Shown in pieces: positions 46,093 through 59,658 of a stretch of DNA of 64,000 nucleotides. The notes beneath the pieces were generated by a model. It ran no database searches. It was not told the origin of the DNA and was given only the letters and a program-made list of their open reading frames with translations. Location: positions 1,326,001-1,390,000 of the forward strand of contig NC_134686.1 in NCBI RefSeq assembly GCF_024713945.1. The letters are read 5' to 3'. A program made the translations under genes and the position numbers. Positions within the stretch are counted from its first letter, which is position 1. Each line of letters opens with the position of its first letter. Source of the DNA: Dermatophagoides farinae (taxonomy: Eukaryota; Arthropoda; Arachnida; Sarcoptiformes; Pyroglyphidae).

Positions 46093-47965
46093 TGTTTATA
46101 TGAATGAATTTTAATTCGTTTTAAATTAAAATGTTGATAAAATTTGACGAAAATTTATTTTCGAAAATTAAATGTGGTTAGAGAATATATATATAAAATC
46201 GAATATACACATATATAATCGAAACACAATGCAGTGTGATGAAAGAGAAAAAGAAAAAGCACACACACACACACACACACTGGAAAAAATTGAGTTTTGA
46301 TAGTAAAAAAAAAAATTAACAGCATTTAGCCACAATGTTAAAATAGTCTGTGACAGATAGCGACATCTGTTGGTGTCTGGAATATTTAAAAAAAAAAATT
46401 CATCATCATCAATACCCAATATAGAGGAGGAGGCGTCACATATATGAAATTCGATTTTATAAATGGCAAAAACAAAAAAAATGTTTGCATGACGATTGTG
46501 CCAAGTTAAGCAAAAAAAAAAATGAAAGAAAAAACATCAAACAGTGAAACTTCAATTCATCAATCAGATTAAAAAAATTTATCCGAAATTATAGAAATGT
46601 GAAAAGTTTAAAACTATAGTTCCTGGTCCGAAATGAATTTTATTCATCGAAAAAAAAAAATATGAAACGGTAAAGTTCCTGTATATTCTCGGTACTTTTC
46701 TTTGTGTGTGTGTGTGTATGGTGCATCAACCAAATTGGTAGTGGTATTCCAAAATGATGGACTGAATTGAAATTGTTTATAACACTCGCCGATATCACAC
46801 ATTGAAGAAGAAAAAAAAAAGCTAGGCGCAGAGGAATTCGTTGGCTTTTTTGGGTCGTGGTATAATTTGTTTTTCAGCATCACTTTAAAACAATTTTTTT
46901 TGTCGTTTTTTTGTTTTGTTTTGTTGAATTTTTGGTTGTAAAATTTAATTTAATTTGATTTGTGTGTGTTTTTCAACAATCAAATTTAAAAATTTTTCAT
47001 CAACACAAAACGCATCCATATCGAGATCGAGAATTTTATTTATTAATAATTCCATTGTGTGTTATGTTTTATATATTGTAATTTTCCTGGTTGTTTGTGG
47101 TAAAAATATATATGAGTTTCGTTTGTTGGTTGGTTGATTTGGTTAGTTGTCGTTTGATAATAAAGTAGGTGTTTGTGCTTGTTTAATTTTTCGATTTAAA
47201 TTGTTTTTTGTTGTTGTTGTCGATTGTTGACTGTATATATTACAAACACACACACACACACAGCCACACAAAACACAAAACACACACACACACATCCTAT
47301 CGAGGTTTTTTTTTTACCATATTTCAGTATCATCATCATCATCATCATAAATATCTTATTATCATCACACAGTGTCTATAGATTCCTCTGTTTTTTTTTG
47401 TTTGTTTTCATTTGCATCGTGAGTTTTTTTTCTGGTTGTTATTGTAGTAGCTGGTTGAAACGAATTATTCGAATTTTTTTTTGATAGAAATCTCTTGATT
47501 TTTTTTTTGATTATTATTTCCACAAATCATTCATTGTCAAATACTGATTTTTTTCCCTTTTTTTCCATTACAGAGAATAAATTCATTTTTCAAACGAACC
47601 GAATAATAATAGAAAGATTGTCGTCTCAACAACGTTGACAGTCAAATCATCATCATCATTCATTATTTAACAAGCGTGTATATCTCTGGTGTGTGTAGCA
47701 GCATCTTGTTTCCAAAATATTTTTCGTTCGAATAATCATCATCATCATCATCATTATTATTGTTGTTGTAATAACAAACATCATCATTAGCGAAAATTTA
47801 AATTCACAAATCAAGAATATTCTTTCGGATTGTTTTTTTCTTTAAATTCTGATTCTACTGTCATCATCATCGGCAACAATTGACATCGAATAGTTTTTTT
47901 TTGATCATCATAATTTTTTTCTATATTATATTTCGGCTATATTTTAAGAAAAATCAACAACAACA
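46093..47965. other. Divergent promoter region, DCP1 and Rab11
   Basis: No gene is seen in 1.9 kb. It holds CA/TG runs (46259-46280, 46704-46720, 47245-47262, 47282-47295), a CTCF-like motif (46360-46373) and a T-rich leader for Rab11. The stretch 46640-46860 is less repetitive but has no convincing frame. Confidence 0.5.
46360..46373 (-). promoter_or_regulatory. CTCF-like motif upstream of DCP1
   Basis: On the minus strand CCAACAGATGTCGC matches 12 of 14 positions of the CTCF core, with the second central G replaced by T. It is 268 bases upstream of the DCP1 start in the head-to-head spacer. Confidence 0.3.
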
Positions 47966-48887
<922 letters not shown>

Positions 48888-49095
48888 GTGTTTGTAATAG
48901 AAATCATATTTTATTGGCACAAACAACAACAACAGCAACCAAGATATGCAAAAAAAGTATCATCATCAATTAATTAAAACAAAAAAGAAAAAAAAAGAAA
49001 ACACCATATTCTTCAAACCATCATCACAAGAAAGAAACAAATCAGAAACCGATCCACTCTTGCTATCGCTTTCCATATTTTTGTTCAACTTTATA

Positions 49096-49101
49096 AATAA
49101 A
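49096..49101 (+). terminator. Rab11 poly(A) signal AATAAA
   Basis: AATAAA 208 bases after the Rab11 stop codon, within an A-rich 3' UTR. Confidence 0.5.
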
Positions 49102-49355
49102 AAGCCAAGTCCCAAAATACACTAAAAACAAAAACAAAACAGCAAAACAGAATTTTTCTAAAACATAAACACAGAATATATAATAAAATGAACAACAACA
49201 AAAATGAAAAGAAAATCTTGTTTGATTGTTGGTTTTTTTTCTGTCTCATTTATACCAAATAATAACAAAAAAAAAATCAGATTTTTTTTTTTTTTTTTTT
49301 TTGATCAAATGAAATGAAACAGAATATTATTCTTATTATATAAATGTGAAGAATA

Positions 49356-49360
<5 letters not shown>

Positions 49361-49391
<31 letters not shown>
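49361..49391. repeat. (AC)n microsatellite
   Basis: About 15 perfect AC units downstream of Rab11; one of the two longest perfect dinucleotide arrays in the window. Confidence 0.9.
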
Positions 49392-49392
<1 letters not shown>

Positions 49393-52300
49393 ACAAACAC
49401 ATTCACATAAAACGTAATCCGCCAAATGAAATGAAATTAAACACCTTCACCATATATATCCAAAACAGATAAATCTAATACACACACACAGTGGTAAAAA
49501 ACGAAGGCAGAAAAAACAGAATATTTTTGGAAACAAAATTCTTTGGAATTTTTTTCCCGTTTCCACACACACACAGAAACATTTTTACCCAAAAATTCTT
49601 TTCGTTTTTTTCATTCATTTCAATTTCAATTTCATTTCATTTCTATTCTTTTTTTTCTGTTTCCTGTCTTTATTATATAAATTATATCTACATTATATTC
49701 ATGTAAAGAAAAGAAAATTAAAGCAAACAAAACAAAACAAAACAACAGAGAGAAAAAAAAACCCAACACCACCCACATGATGATTTGTGATTTATATAAA
49801 AAAAATTTTATATTTATTCGATTATGTTCTTGTTCCTTAATATTGAAAGAACTCCTTCGGTGATGAATTTGATCGATTAGTTTTAGTGCGTGTTTGGTGT
49901 TGATGTTTGCGTTTCTGGTTTTTTTTTGTTGTTGTTGTTGTTGTCGATTTTTTTTTTGGCAAAAACAATGTGTGGGTAAAATAAAAAATGAAAAAATCCA
50001 TCCTATGAATTAAAGTTCATCATCATTGGATATATCTTTGATTTCCGTTCAATTTATCCTTTCTTCCGGTGTTTTTGTTTGTTTGTTTGTTTCTTTACCA
50101 ATCATTCAACAATATGGTATTTGAATTGATTCGAAAACAAACAACATCCAACATTGATAGGTCATTGAACATGAAAAATGATAATAATAATAATAATAAT
50201 AACACATATTATACGATATTTAGCCGGAATAATGGAGAAAACACTTTTTGATAAAAACAGTTCAATGTCATTGATTGCCGAATCGAACCGATTCAGTCAT
50301 CAATAATTTTATTTTGTTCATTATCATGAACAATGAGCATGTAATAAACATATTATTATCATCAGTATTATTATTAAGAGTACGAAAACAATATTCATTT
50401 TGGACCAAAATAAACATTTTTTTTTTGTCAAATTCATAATTTGTAAATGATGTTTGATGATTAATTGTATTGATTGATAATAATAAATTTACCAAATACA
50501 TGGTAAACACGAAACGAAACCAAAAATATCATCATTTGTGTCTTGTCGATGATTTCAGTCTGTCCTGTGCATTGTGTCAATATAGACGCCAAATTTTTTT
50601 TTTTTTTTTTACAGGCGTTCGATTCTATATATATATAGCGTCGTCTTCTATTTAGACTGACTGCTAGTATCAAAAAAAAAAAAAAAAAAAAATCCACTCG
50701 AATCTTTCGAATGAATGATCGAGAATAATATATCCAAAAAAACAATAATAATAATGATGATGAAATTCATTAAAGTTTACGTAATGATTATGAACATGTT
50801 TTTTTTTTTAAATTGTATTCTCGATTCTTTATGTAATTTGATTTGAATTTTCTCTCATAAACAACGTCGCTATCCATCATCGTCATCATCATCCTTGAAT
50901 ATGGTTTTTTTTAAACAACCCGATAAACAATCAAAGATAATTCTCATTGTTTCTATTCTATTCAATCATCATCGGCTATTTATTTTTTTTTTTTTTTTTC
51001 GTTGGTTGTGATGTTGGGGCTATATTGCCACTGAAAAAAAAAATAGTCAAATAGATGTTGCAATCAATCGAACAACACACACACACACACACACGCACAC
51101 ACATCAACAAGTTGGTACATTTTATTCTTAAGAAGAAAAGCAAAAATATATAATTATCAAATGAAATAAACTAACGATAACGATTTCAAATATGAAGACG
51201 AAAATGAATGATTGCCAATAATCAACAACAACAACAACAACGACTACGACAACAACAACAACAACAACAAAAAATCAAACATTCGAAATCAGAAAAAAAG
51301 CACATTGCATCTCAAATTTTTTTTTTTTTTTTTGGTGATGATGATACTTTTGTTTTGAAATTTTTCAGATCAACAACAATCATTAATTCAATGATGATCA
51401 TCATCATATTGAAATCATCATCATCATCATCATCATTAAGTATGTTTTGTACATGTGGTCGTCGTATTTTCCAATGAATTTCATTCCAAATGTGCGTATA
51501 TATTCTTGTTGTTTTCTTTTTCTATTCTATTCGATTTTTTTCCATTTGGTTTTTCAAACGTAAATATATCATTTTTGTTGTCGTTGTTGTTGTTGTTGTT
51601 AATCACACAATTTTTGATAGCTTTTTCTCTTGTTATTTACATTTTGCTTTATATCTAAATGTCCACAACACAAACACACACACACACACACACACATTTG
51701 TGTGGTCAAAACGTCTAGACTCTAGAGAATAGAATAAAATTCATATCAAGAAACAAGAAAAAAAAACAAATAAAGATTCGATAATTCGATATCAATCATT
51801 GATTTTTATTTTATTTTTTGTTCGTCTTAGTGTGTTTTGTTTTATGTTTTGTTGTTTTATTTTCGGTGCCATTTTTTTCCTTGATATTGATTTGAAGTTT
51901 TATTTTTTTTTTTCTGTTGACTTTGTATGTAATGATTGCTGTGATGTTAGTTGTGAATTTCATTTGACAAAATTTAATGATCATTTGTGGTGGTGGTGGT
52001 CGATATTAATGATAATGACGATAACGATGATGATGATGATGTGGATTTTTGGTTAGTGGTGGTGGTGGTGTTTATAACAGGGACCTTCTAGTTTTTGTTG
52101 TTGAGGATGATATATCTTGTGTGTGTGTGTGTGTGTATATGATATTTTCCTATTGGTTTGAACAAGTAAAAACAACAAAATAAAAAATCGAGACTCTTCG
52201 CGACCATCGAAACAAAATGATGATGATATTAATAAACAAATAGTGAACAAAAAAAAACTAGTTTAATTTTTTTTTTATTATTTGTTTTTTGCGACCATCA

Positions 52301-53584
52301 CCATCCTCTCATCATCATCATCATCATCATTATCGTTGTTGTGGTTGTTTGATGTCAATTTTTAATCTCTCTCTGTGTGTGTGTGTGTGTTTCCGAGTGT
52401 TTACCCAGATGAATTTTTTTATTTCTCTCGTATAAATTTCGCATGATTGATCCATTTTGGATTTTCAGTCTAATGATTGATTGATTATTTTTGTTGTTTT
52501 GTCTTGTTTCTGTTTTGTTTTGTTTTTTTTTTTTTTTTGATGAATTCTTTAATGTTATTTATTTATAATGAATCTGAATCATAAGAAAAAAATGATGATT
52601 ATGTTTATCATATCTAATCGATTGTTGATGAAAGTTTCATCATCATCATCATCATTATTATCATCATCAACATTGCCACCATCATTATCATCTTCATCAT
52701 TATTGTTAAAATCCATCAATGATTCATCATCATCATCATCATTGATCATCATTATCATCATTATTGATCAATTAATGTTGATCAAAAAAATTTGCATCAT
52801 TTTGTATAAATTTTTTCCTATACTATCCTGTTGATTATTGTAAATTTTTACAAAAAAAAAATCCAATATCAGGTATTTCAGAATCAAGAATTCTTCTTTT
52901 TTTTCTTTTCAGATGAATTGATTTTGGATCATCATAATGAATTTAGATCATCATCATCATCATTCCTTTCGTTTGTTTTTATTATAACAACAACAGGTTA
53001 TAGCTACCTAGAAAATAAATTGAAAAAAAATATTAAATGACCTAAAAAAATATTGTCATCATCATCATCATCATCATCAGTTGTCCAATTTGTTAATTTC
53101 AAAACTTTTTTTTATGATGATGATATGTGGCCATAGAGAAAAAAAATGATTTGTTCAAATAGATACATCATTTGATGTTGTCCAATTTTTTTTTTTTTTT
53201 TTTGGTTTTGTCTTTTCTTCTACCTTAAAAAAGATGAAAGCAACAGGTGATAGATATATAACAGGAAGGTTATAATTTTTGTTTTCTTGGTTATGATGCT
53301 GATGATGATGATGATGATGAGGAGTTTTCCTTTGAAAAAAAAGTGATCTTGTTGACCATAGATATAACAAGGTGTAACTGATTTAAATTTATCAAAACTT
53401 TCTTCTCTCTCTCTCTCTCTTTCTTTTAGTTGGACGAATTTTATAAAAAAAAAATTTTTCTGAAATTCGTTACATACCCCTTCTTTTTATATGTCAGCAT
53501 TACCCCTCACCGCCATTATAATCGTTTTGTAATTCTTTTAATAGTAACCGTCCAACAACAATAACAACAACAAAGAAAACAAAA

Positions 53585-54636
53585 ATGCTTCGATTATTTC
53601 CATTACGGCGATCATTTTCATTGGATCTTTCACCTGATGATTCAAATTCAAATTTTTTCCTTAATGTTAATGATGATAGTCAAGATAATAATAATCACAA
53701 TCACAATAATAATAATAATAGCCATCATTATCATCATCATTATCGGCCACCTACACCAATTTTTCCAGTGGCTTTATCACCATCATCATCATCATCATCA
53801 TCACAAACAAATCATTTAAGTAATAATATTCATCATCATCATCATCATCAACTACATTCTGCATTTATCAAATTGGTAATTCTCTAAAAAAAAGAATGGA
53901 ATCTGATAGTTAAATTTAACCCTGAACTAATGCTAAATCTGAAAATTTATTTTTTTCCAATAATTTTTAATCGTTTCATTTGAATACTTATCTTTTTTTC
54001 GTTACAGATTTCTTTCATTTCTTTGAAATTCTCATTATTCTTCCTATGGATATGTTTATTTTTCTCTGTGTTTTCATTATAATGATGTTGCAAGAATCTT
54101 CTTAATTATATTTCCTTGATTAACATTTTTTCTTTTTTTTTCATTCTTTTATATATTCAAATTATTTAGCAACAACAACAACAACAACAAACTACTCCTA
54201 CTACTTCTACTACTACTACTACTACTATAACAACATCTTCAACAATTTCAAATGTAACATCCACAACAGCTATAACATCAAGATATTCATCATTATCGAT
54301 TATTAATGATAATAATAATAAATCAGATTCTAATAATTCAACAATAACAACAGTATCATCAATATCACCATCATCATCATTATCATCATTGTCACCGCAA
54401 TCAATTCGTCCAATAATATCATCATTGAGAACAGCGAACAATAACGGTAATAGTAGCGGTATTGGTGGTGTGGTGGTGGTGGTGGCGATGTAATCGTTAT
54501 TGTTGATGATGAAGAAGAAGACGAAGACGTTATTGATAACGCCAATAACGATAACGGTGAAGAGGAAGTGGATAATCAACATCATTATCATCATCATTCT
54601 CAACAACATCATCATCATAATCATACAACATCCAAT
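53585..54636 (+). CDS. Possible N-terminal extension exons of CP2
   Basis: A first exon (53585-53875, start MLRLFPLRRSFSLDLSPDD) ends at TTG|GTAATT in phase 0, and a second begins after an AG at 54169 in phase 0, so they join. The second reads Gln/Thr/Ser/Asn-rich text up to a GGT repeat near 54462-54486, then meets a stop. Downstream of the same repeat another frame opens (DDEEEDEDVIDNANN) and runs into the CP2 start. The two frames are one base apart across the GGT repeat, so a repeat-length change or assembly error there would explain it. Alternatively translation starts only at 54637 and this is leader. Confidence 0.4.
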
Positions 54637-57600
54637 ATGAGTACGGCCATTGGCCAATGGAATGTTGAAATTGATGATGCATTGGCCGCTGATTTTGATG
54701 GTAGTCTATCGGGTTTAGGTATAGAACTTGGAACAGCTTCATTTAACATGAGGTCAGTATTATCATCCAAAAAATCCTTATTTTTTTCTACATCATTCGA
54801 CATTTTTAAATTTATCCAAAAAAAAAAAACATAAATCATCATGACATACCAGTTTTTTTCCTTTACACACACACACACATCATATATATTCAATCAATTT
54901 AATGACCGAAACCAAGAACAAGAGGAATAAGAAAATCAATTTTTTTTTTAATTTTACCAATCCGGTCTTATCCGGTGTTGACTAGTTTTTTTTTTAGTAA
55001 TACACATAGAGATATAATATATTAGAAAATCAATGAATGAATATATGATGATGATGATATTACTGGATATTATCACTTTTTGTTATTGTTTTTTTGTGAT
55101 AGTAAGAAAAAAAAAATGGAAATCTTAATGATTATTTCATGAACTTTATAATAATCAAAGTTCAAAGGTCAATAGGATTAATCAGTTGTGTCTTGCAAAA
55201 ATAATAATAATCAAAAAGTTTATGTTGGTTTTATTTTCGAGAAAATTTTTCCATTATTTTTTTCCATTTTTTTTTTGTTGGAAAATGGAAATTTTTTTTT
55301 CTTGTACAGACATTGAATGAAACCACAAATACACACACAACAACAACAACAACAACAAACATCAACAAATCAAATCAAATCAAATCGAATGAAAGGAAAA
55401 TGTTTGAGTATTGAGAAGATAATATATAATAATAATGTGTATTATTATTATATAGAATGTTAAAGAAAAAACACAACAAAAAAAAGATTTGATTTGATTT
55501 TGATTTTTGATTACATTCACCGTCATCATCATCATCATCATAATAATCATTAGTGATCCATTCAAATAACTTGAAACTTGTGCTTTTTTTTTGTCACAAT
55601 CATCATCATCATCATCATCAACATCATCAACAACAACATTATTGTCAATCGAATCAGATTCAGATCCGAATTCATATTCATTCGATTCGAATGATATCAT
55701 TGTTAGTGATGATAGATGAGAACTAGTAAAAATAGTAGAGAAAGAAAAAACTAATCCACATACTTGACCAGAGATCTTTAATTATTTTGCAGATATAGAT
55801 ATATAGATTTTATCGATTTTAATCAATTAATCATATATAATCATTTTATTATAGTGAAGCATTAATGGCATTACCAAGTCTTTCTTCATTGAAGCATAAT
55901 ACCAATCATCATCATCATAATCATTCCAATCAACATGATCATCATCCTCATCATCATCAAAATCATCATCATCATCATCAACATCATGGACATCATCATT
56001 CGTCCAATGAAAATGACAATGATAACTCTAATGGACAAAATATTTCAAACAATAACAGCAGCAGTAATAATAATAACAGTAGCAGCAGTAATAGTGGTGT
56101 TGTAGTTGGTACAACTCAGCCACAATCATCATCATCATCATCATCACATAATAATTTTATCCTAACTTCTAGTCTGGCTGCATCTTTACGATTACAGCAA
56201 CAGCAACAGCAAAATCATCATCATCATCAACAGCATCAACATCAGCAACAACAACAACAACATCAACATCATCAGCAACAACAACAGCAACAACAACATC
56301 ATCATAATCATAATAATAATCATCAACATGGTCTTCATCATCATTCAAATCATGGTGACCATAATCATTTAGCTACCTCATTGCTTGATCATCGTTCCAA
56401 TAATAATGGTAATAATAATCCAAATAATGATAATCAACAGCAACATGGTCAACAACATATCACAAATGGCAATAATCATAGTAATACTAACAATAATAAT
56501 AATAGCAATAATGGTAATAATCAGGAAGAAAAGCCCGTAGCTGTAGTTCATGGAAAGAAAAATCGTCTAGCAGCTTATGGTCATGATGCCGATGATGTTG
56601 TTCAATCTACAACGATTAAAAGATTTTGTCTTAATTCGGATCGAAATAACAGTGAACCGAACAATGGTAATATTCATTTGTTGATTTCGAATAATTTGAT
56701 TAATAATGACAATCAAGATCATCATTCACATAATCATGGCCATCATCATCATCATCATCATAATCATCATCATCAAGATGGTTTACAACCACCATCAGAT
56801 TGTGAACTTTCTACATCTGTTCGACATGGTTCTTCGGCTTCCGATTTAAGATCGAACAATCTTTCGATTGCTAATAGCGGAAATGGTGGTGATGTGTCTG
56901 CTGCTGGAGGAGGAAACGAGTCATATAGTCCAACATTACAGATTGCATCACAATCGACAGCTTCATCACCATCATCATCTACATCAATATCAACGCCTTC
57001 GACCACATTTTTTTCTCATATAATTTCTGCCTCACAATGTTTGTCCAATTCTAATAATAATGGTGGACAAGACAATAATGTATCATCTGGTACCGGTAGT
57101 AGCTCTTCATCATTAGCTCATATCGATCATCGTTCAACAAATGTATCGACAACGAATGCATCGACATCAGCTGTTTCATCAAAATCGAATGAACCATCAA
57201 AATTTCAATACGTTCTAGGAGCATCTACTTCGATGGCAATCAAAATGAATGAAGAAACAATGACATATCTTAATCAAGGTTTGTATTTTCATTTCCTCAA
57301 CCAATCAATCAATTGATCAATTCAATAGAATAATGATATCTAATATATTTGTATGAATTTGTTTGCATTCTAGGACAATCATATGAAATAAAATTGAAAA
57401 AAGTTGGAGATTTAAGTGAGATGAAAGGCAAAATGTTGAAAACAATTATCCGTGTCTGTTTTCATGATCGACGATTACAATACATTGAAAAGGAATTAAT
57501 CGAACAATGGAAAGAACAACGTCCATCTGAAAGAGTTATTGAAATTGACGTTCCTCTTTCGTATGGTATACAAGATGTTCGCAATGACCTCAAATACATT

Positions 57601-58935
57601 AATCGTTCTGAATTCTTTTGGGATCCAACTAAAGAGACGGGTGTTTTTATTCGGGTATTGTTATTGAAAATTTTTTTTATCAATAAATTTCACCATTATT
57701 TTATTTTCATGTTTTCAGATCAATTGTATCAGTACGGAATTTACACCGAAAAAACATGGTGGCGAAAAAGGTGTACCATTTCGAATATTGATCGAAACTT
57801 ATTCAAAAGATGATCCAACACACTGTCTTCATGCTGCCTCATGTCAGGTCAAAGTATTCAAACCGAAAGGTGCGGATAGAAAACATAAAACTGATCGAGA
57901 AAAAATGAACCGAAAACCGGTGACCGAACAGGAAAAATTTCAACCATCATATGATTGTACCGTGTTCACCGATTGTTCATTAGATGCATTCGCTTTGTAT
58001 AATCTATCATCAAATTCAAACATGATGATCGGAAGTGATATATTACATAATCTTTCCAAATCAATCGATTCAGATGAATATTTAAATCTTATGGAAACAA
58101 TACATAAATCAAAAATATTATCACCGATGCCAAAACCTGTTGGTCCTGCAAGTCCAAATATAAGCAATATAGTTGTTGATAAAACACCATCTTCAGCAAA
58201 TAATTCCATTTGCCATCTACTTTCAGATATCAGTGATAATAGCTATGAATTTTCTTTTTCAGCATTTCCAACAACATCATCGACAACACTGCCATCACCA
58301 TTATCATCACCGAAACAAATGTTAACATCGACGGCAACATGGGATGAGACACAAAAATGGCTTAAAGATAATCGTTTTGATGCTTATCTATCAATGTTTG
58401 AAAATTTTTCTGGTTTTGATTTCTTAATGTTATCTAAAGAAGATCTCATACAAATCTGTGGCCTAACCGATGGTATACGATTATATAATGCATTACATTG
58501 GAAAAGTATCAAATCAAAATTATCCATCTATGTTTGTTCACATAATGATGAATTATTTCGTGCCATTTATCTGGATACATTGACAGTCAATGAGCTACAA
58601 TCGAAATTGATTGCAACAATGTTATCTTCGAATTCAACAAATCCAAAATGTACATATCTTAAAAGATTTTGTATGATGGGACCATCGGCTGTGAAAATTT
58701 TAATCACCGATGATGTTGTACGTAATCTGCAAGATGAATCACTCTATCTGATTGAATTTACCAAAGGTAATTTGATTTTTTAATCTTTTCTTTCTTGTTA
58801 ATAATAACAAATAATTTTTTTTCTTTCCACAATATATATATAGATTACAAAGGAGAATATCATGGTCTTATGAAGCCATACAATAATCAAATGACCACAT
58901 TGATCAATAATAATAATGGCAATATTCATTGTTGA
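54637..58935 (+). CDS. CP2/LSF transcription factor (TFCP2, Drosophila gemini)
   Basis: From the ATG at 54637: exons 54637-54752, 55855-57278, 57374-57654, 57719-58766 and 58844-58935, giving 986 residues. The N-terminal box DFDGSLSGLGIELGTASFNM then EALMALPSL matches TFCP2 (DFDASLSGIGQELG). A 450-residue His/Gln/Asn/Ser-rich insert, absent from vertebrates, follows. The CP2 DNA-binding domain starts KFQYVLGASTSMAIKMNEET, with FHDRRLQYIEKEL, INRSEFFWDPTKETGVFIR, CISTEFTPKKHGGEKGVPFR, SASCQIKVF-like AASCQVKVFKPKGADRK and KTDREKMNRKP. A SAM-like domain (WDETQKWLKDNRFDAYL, FENFSGFDFLMLSKEDLIQI, GLTDGIRLYNAL) and a ubiquitin-like tail follow; the SAM-like domain separates this subfamily from grainyhead. 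CP2 proteins bind DNA as tetramers. The start and the upstream exons are uncertain; the rest is firm. Confidence 0.93.
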
Positions 58936-59658
58936 TAATGATGATGATGATGATGATTAATGGTGTGACCTGATGCTGATGATGTTTGAGGATATCCAAT
59001 TTTGTTCCACAATACAGATTTTTCTTTTTTTTTTTGAAACTAATTTACTATATAATTTTTATACAACAACCATTTTATACATTTCCATGAACACTTTTCT
59101 CACACGGTTTTTGTGTGTGTGTGTGTTTTTTTTTTTGTATATCAATTTTATTTACAAAAGAAATTTTTTCTTTTTAAAAAAAAAACATAAATGCAACATA
59201 TATAACTACTATTTAGGCACATTTAATAAATTTTTTTCCGTTGTTGTTGCCATTTGATGAATTCCATAGTAATAAAATGAAATATAACGGCAATTAAAAA
59301 TTCAATATAAAAAAATTTTAATATTTTTTTCATTTTTCAAAGTAAAAAACGATTCAACATTAAGATATAAAATTATTATTATTATTATTGTTTTTCATTA
59401 TTATTCAATGGAATGAAAGGAATTGATGATCACAATTTAAATTGAATTGAAATTTTTTTTCTCTTAATTATTCTTTTGTCTGTATTGTGTGTTCACAAAC
59501 ACATCATATTAGCCTGATAGATATGTATATTTGATTCGTTACAAATTATTAGATAGTTGTTGTTGTTTGCTGCTATAACATTGATTTGGATGTATAAACG
59601 CTTGTCCGTGTGTGTGTGTGGGTGTGTGTGTTGACCATTTGATATGAATCGTAATGGA
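58936..59658. other. Convergent 3' region, CP2 and CED-6
   Basis: Contains the CP2 3' UTR with a poly(A) signal at 59225-59230 and a TG run at 59111-59126, then AT-rich sequence with another TG run near 59610-59630 in the CED-6 3' UTR. No gene seen. Confidence 0.5.
59225..59230 (+). terminator. CP2 poly(A) signal AATAAA
   Basis: AATAAA 290 bases after the CP2 stop; a second one follows near 59272. Confidence 0.45.

Larger units (their letters stand above)
48888..53584. other. Long gene-free region between Rab11 and CP2
   Basis: 4.7 kb without a supportable coding region. The left part is the Rab11 3' UTR (poly(A) signal 49096-49101). CA runs (49361-49391, 51077-51103, 51678-51697), ATC/GTT/CAA repeats and many T tracts fill the rest. 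The right part should hold the promoter and untranslated exons of the CP2 gene. Open frames consist of Asp, Ser, Val or Gln repeats. Confidence 0.55.

Noticed and set aside
51208-52834. Several 80-90-codon frames rich in Gln, Asp, Ser or Val
   Set aside because: They are made of CAA, GAT, TCA and GTT repeats and have mirror frames on the other strand; there are no domains or splice structure.
54166-54657. 163-codon minus-strand frame opposite CP2
   Set aside because: It is the shadow of the Thr/Ser/Asn-rich plus-strand exon; its Val/Asp/Ile repeats are the complement of the coding repeats.
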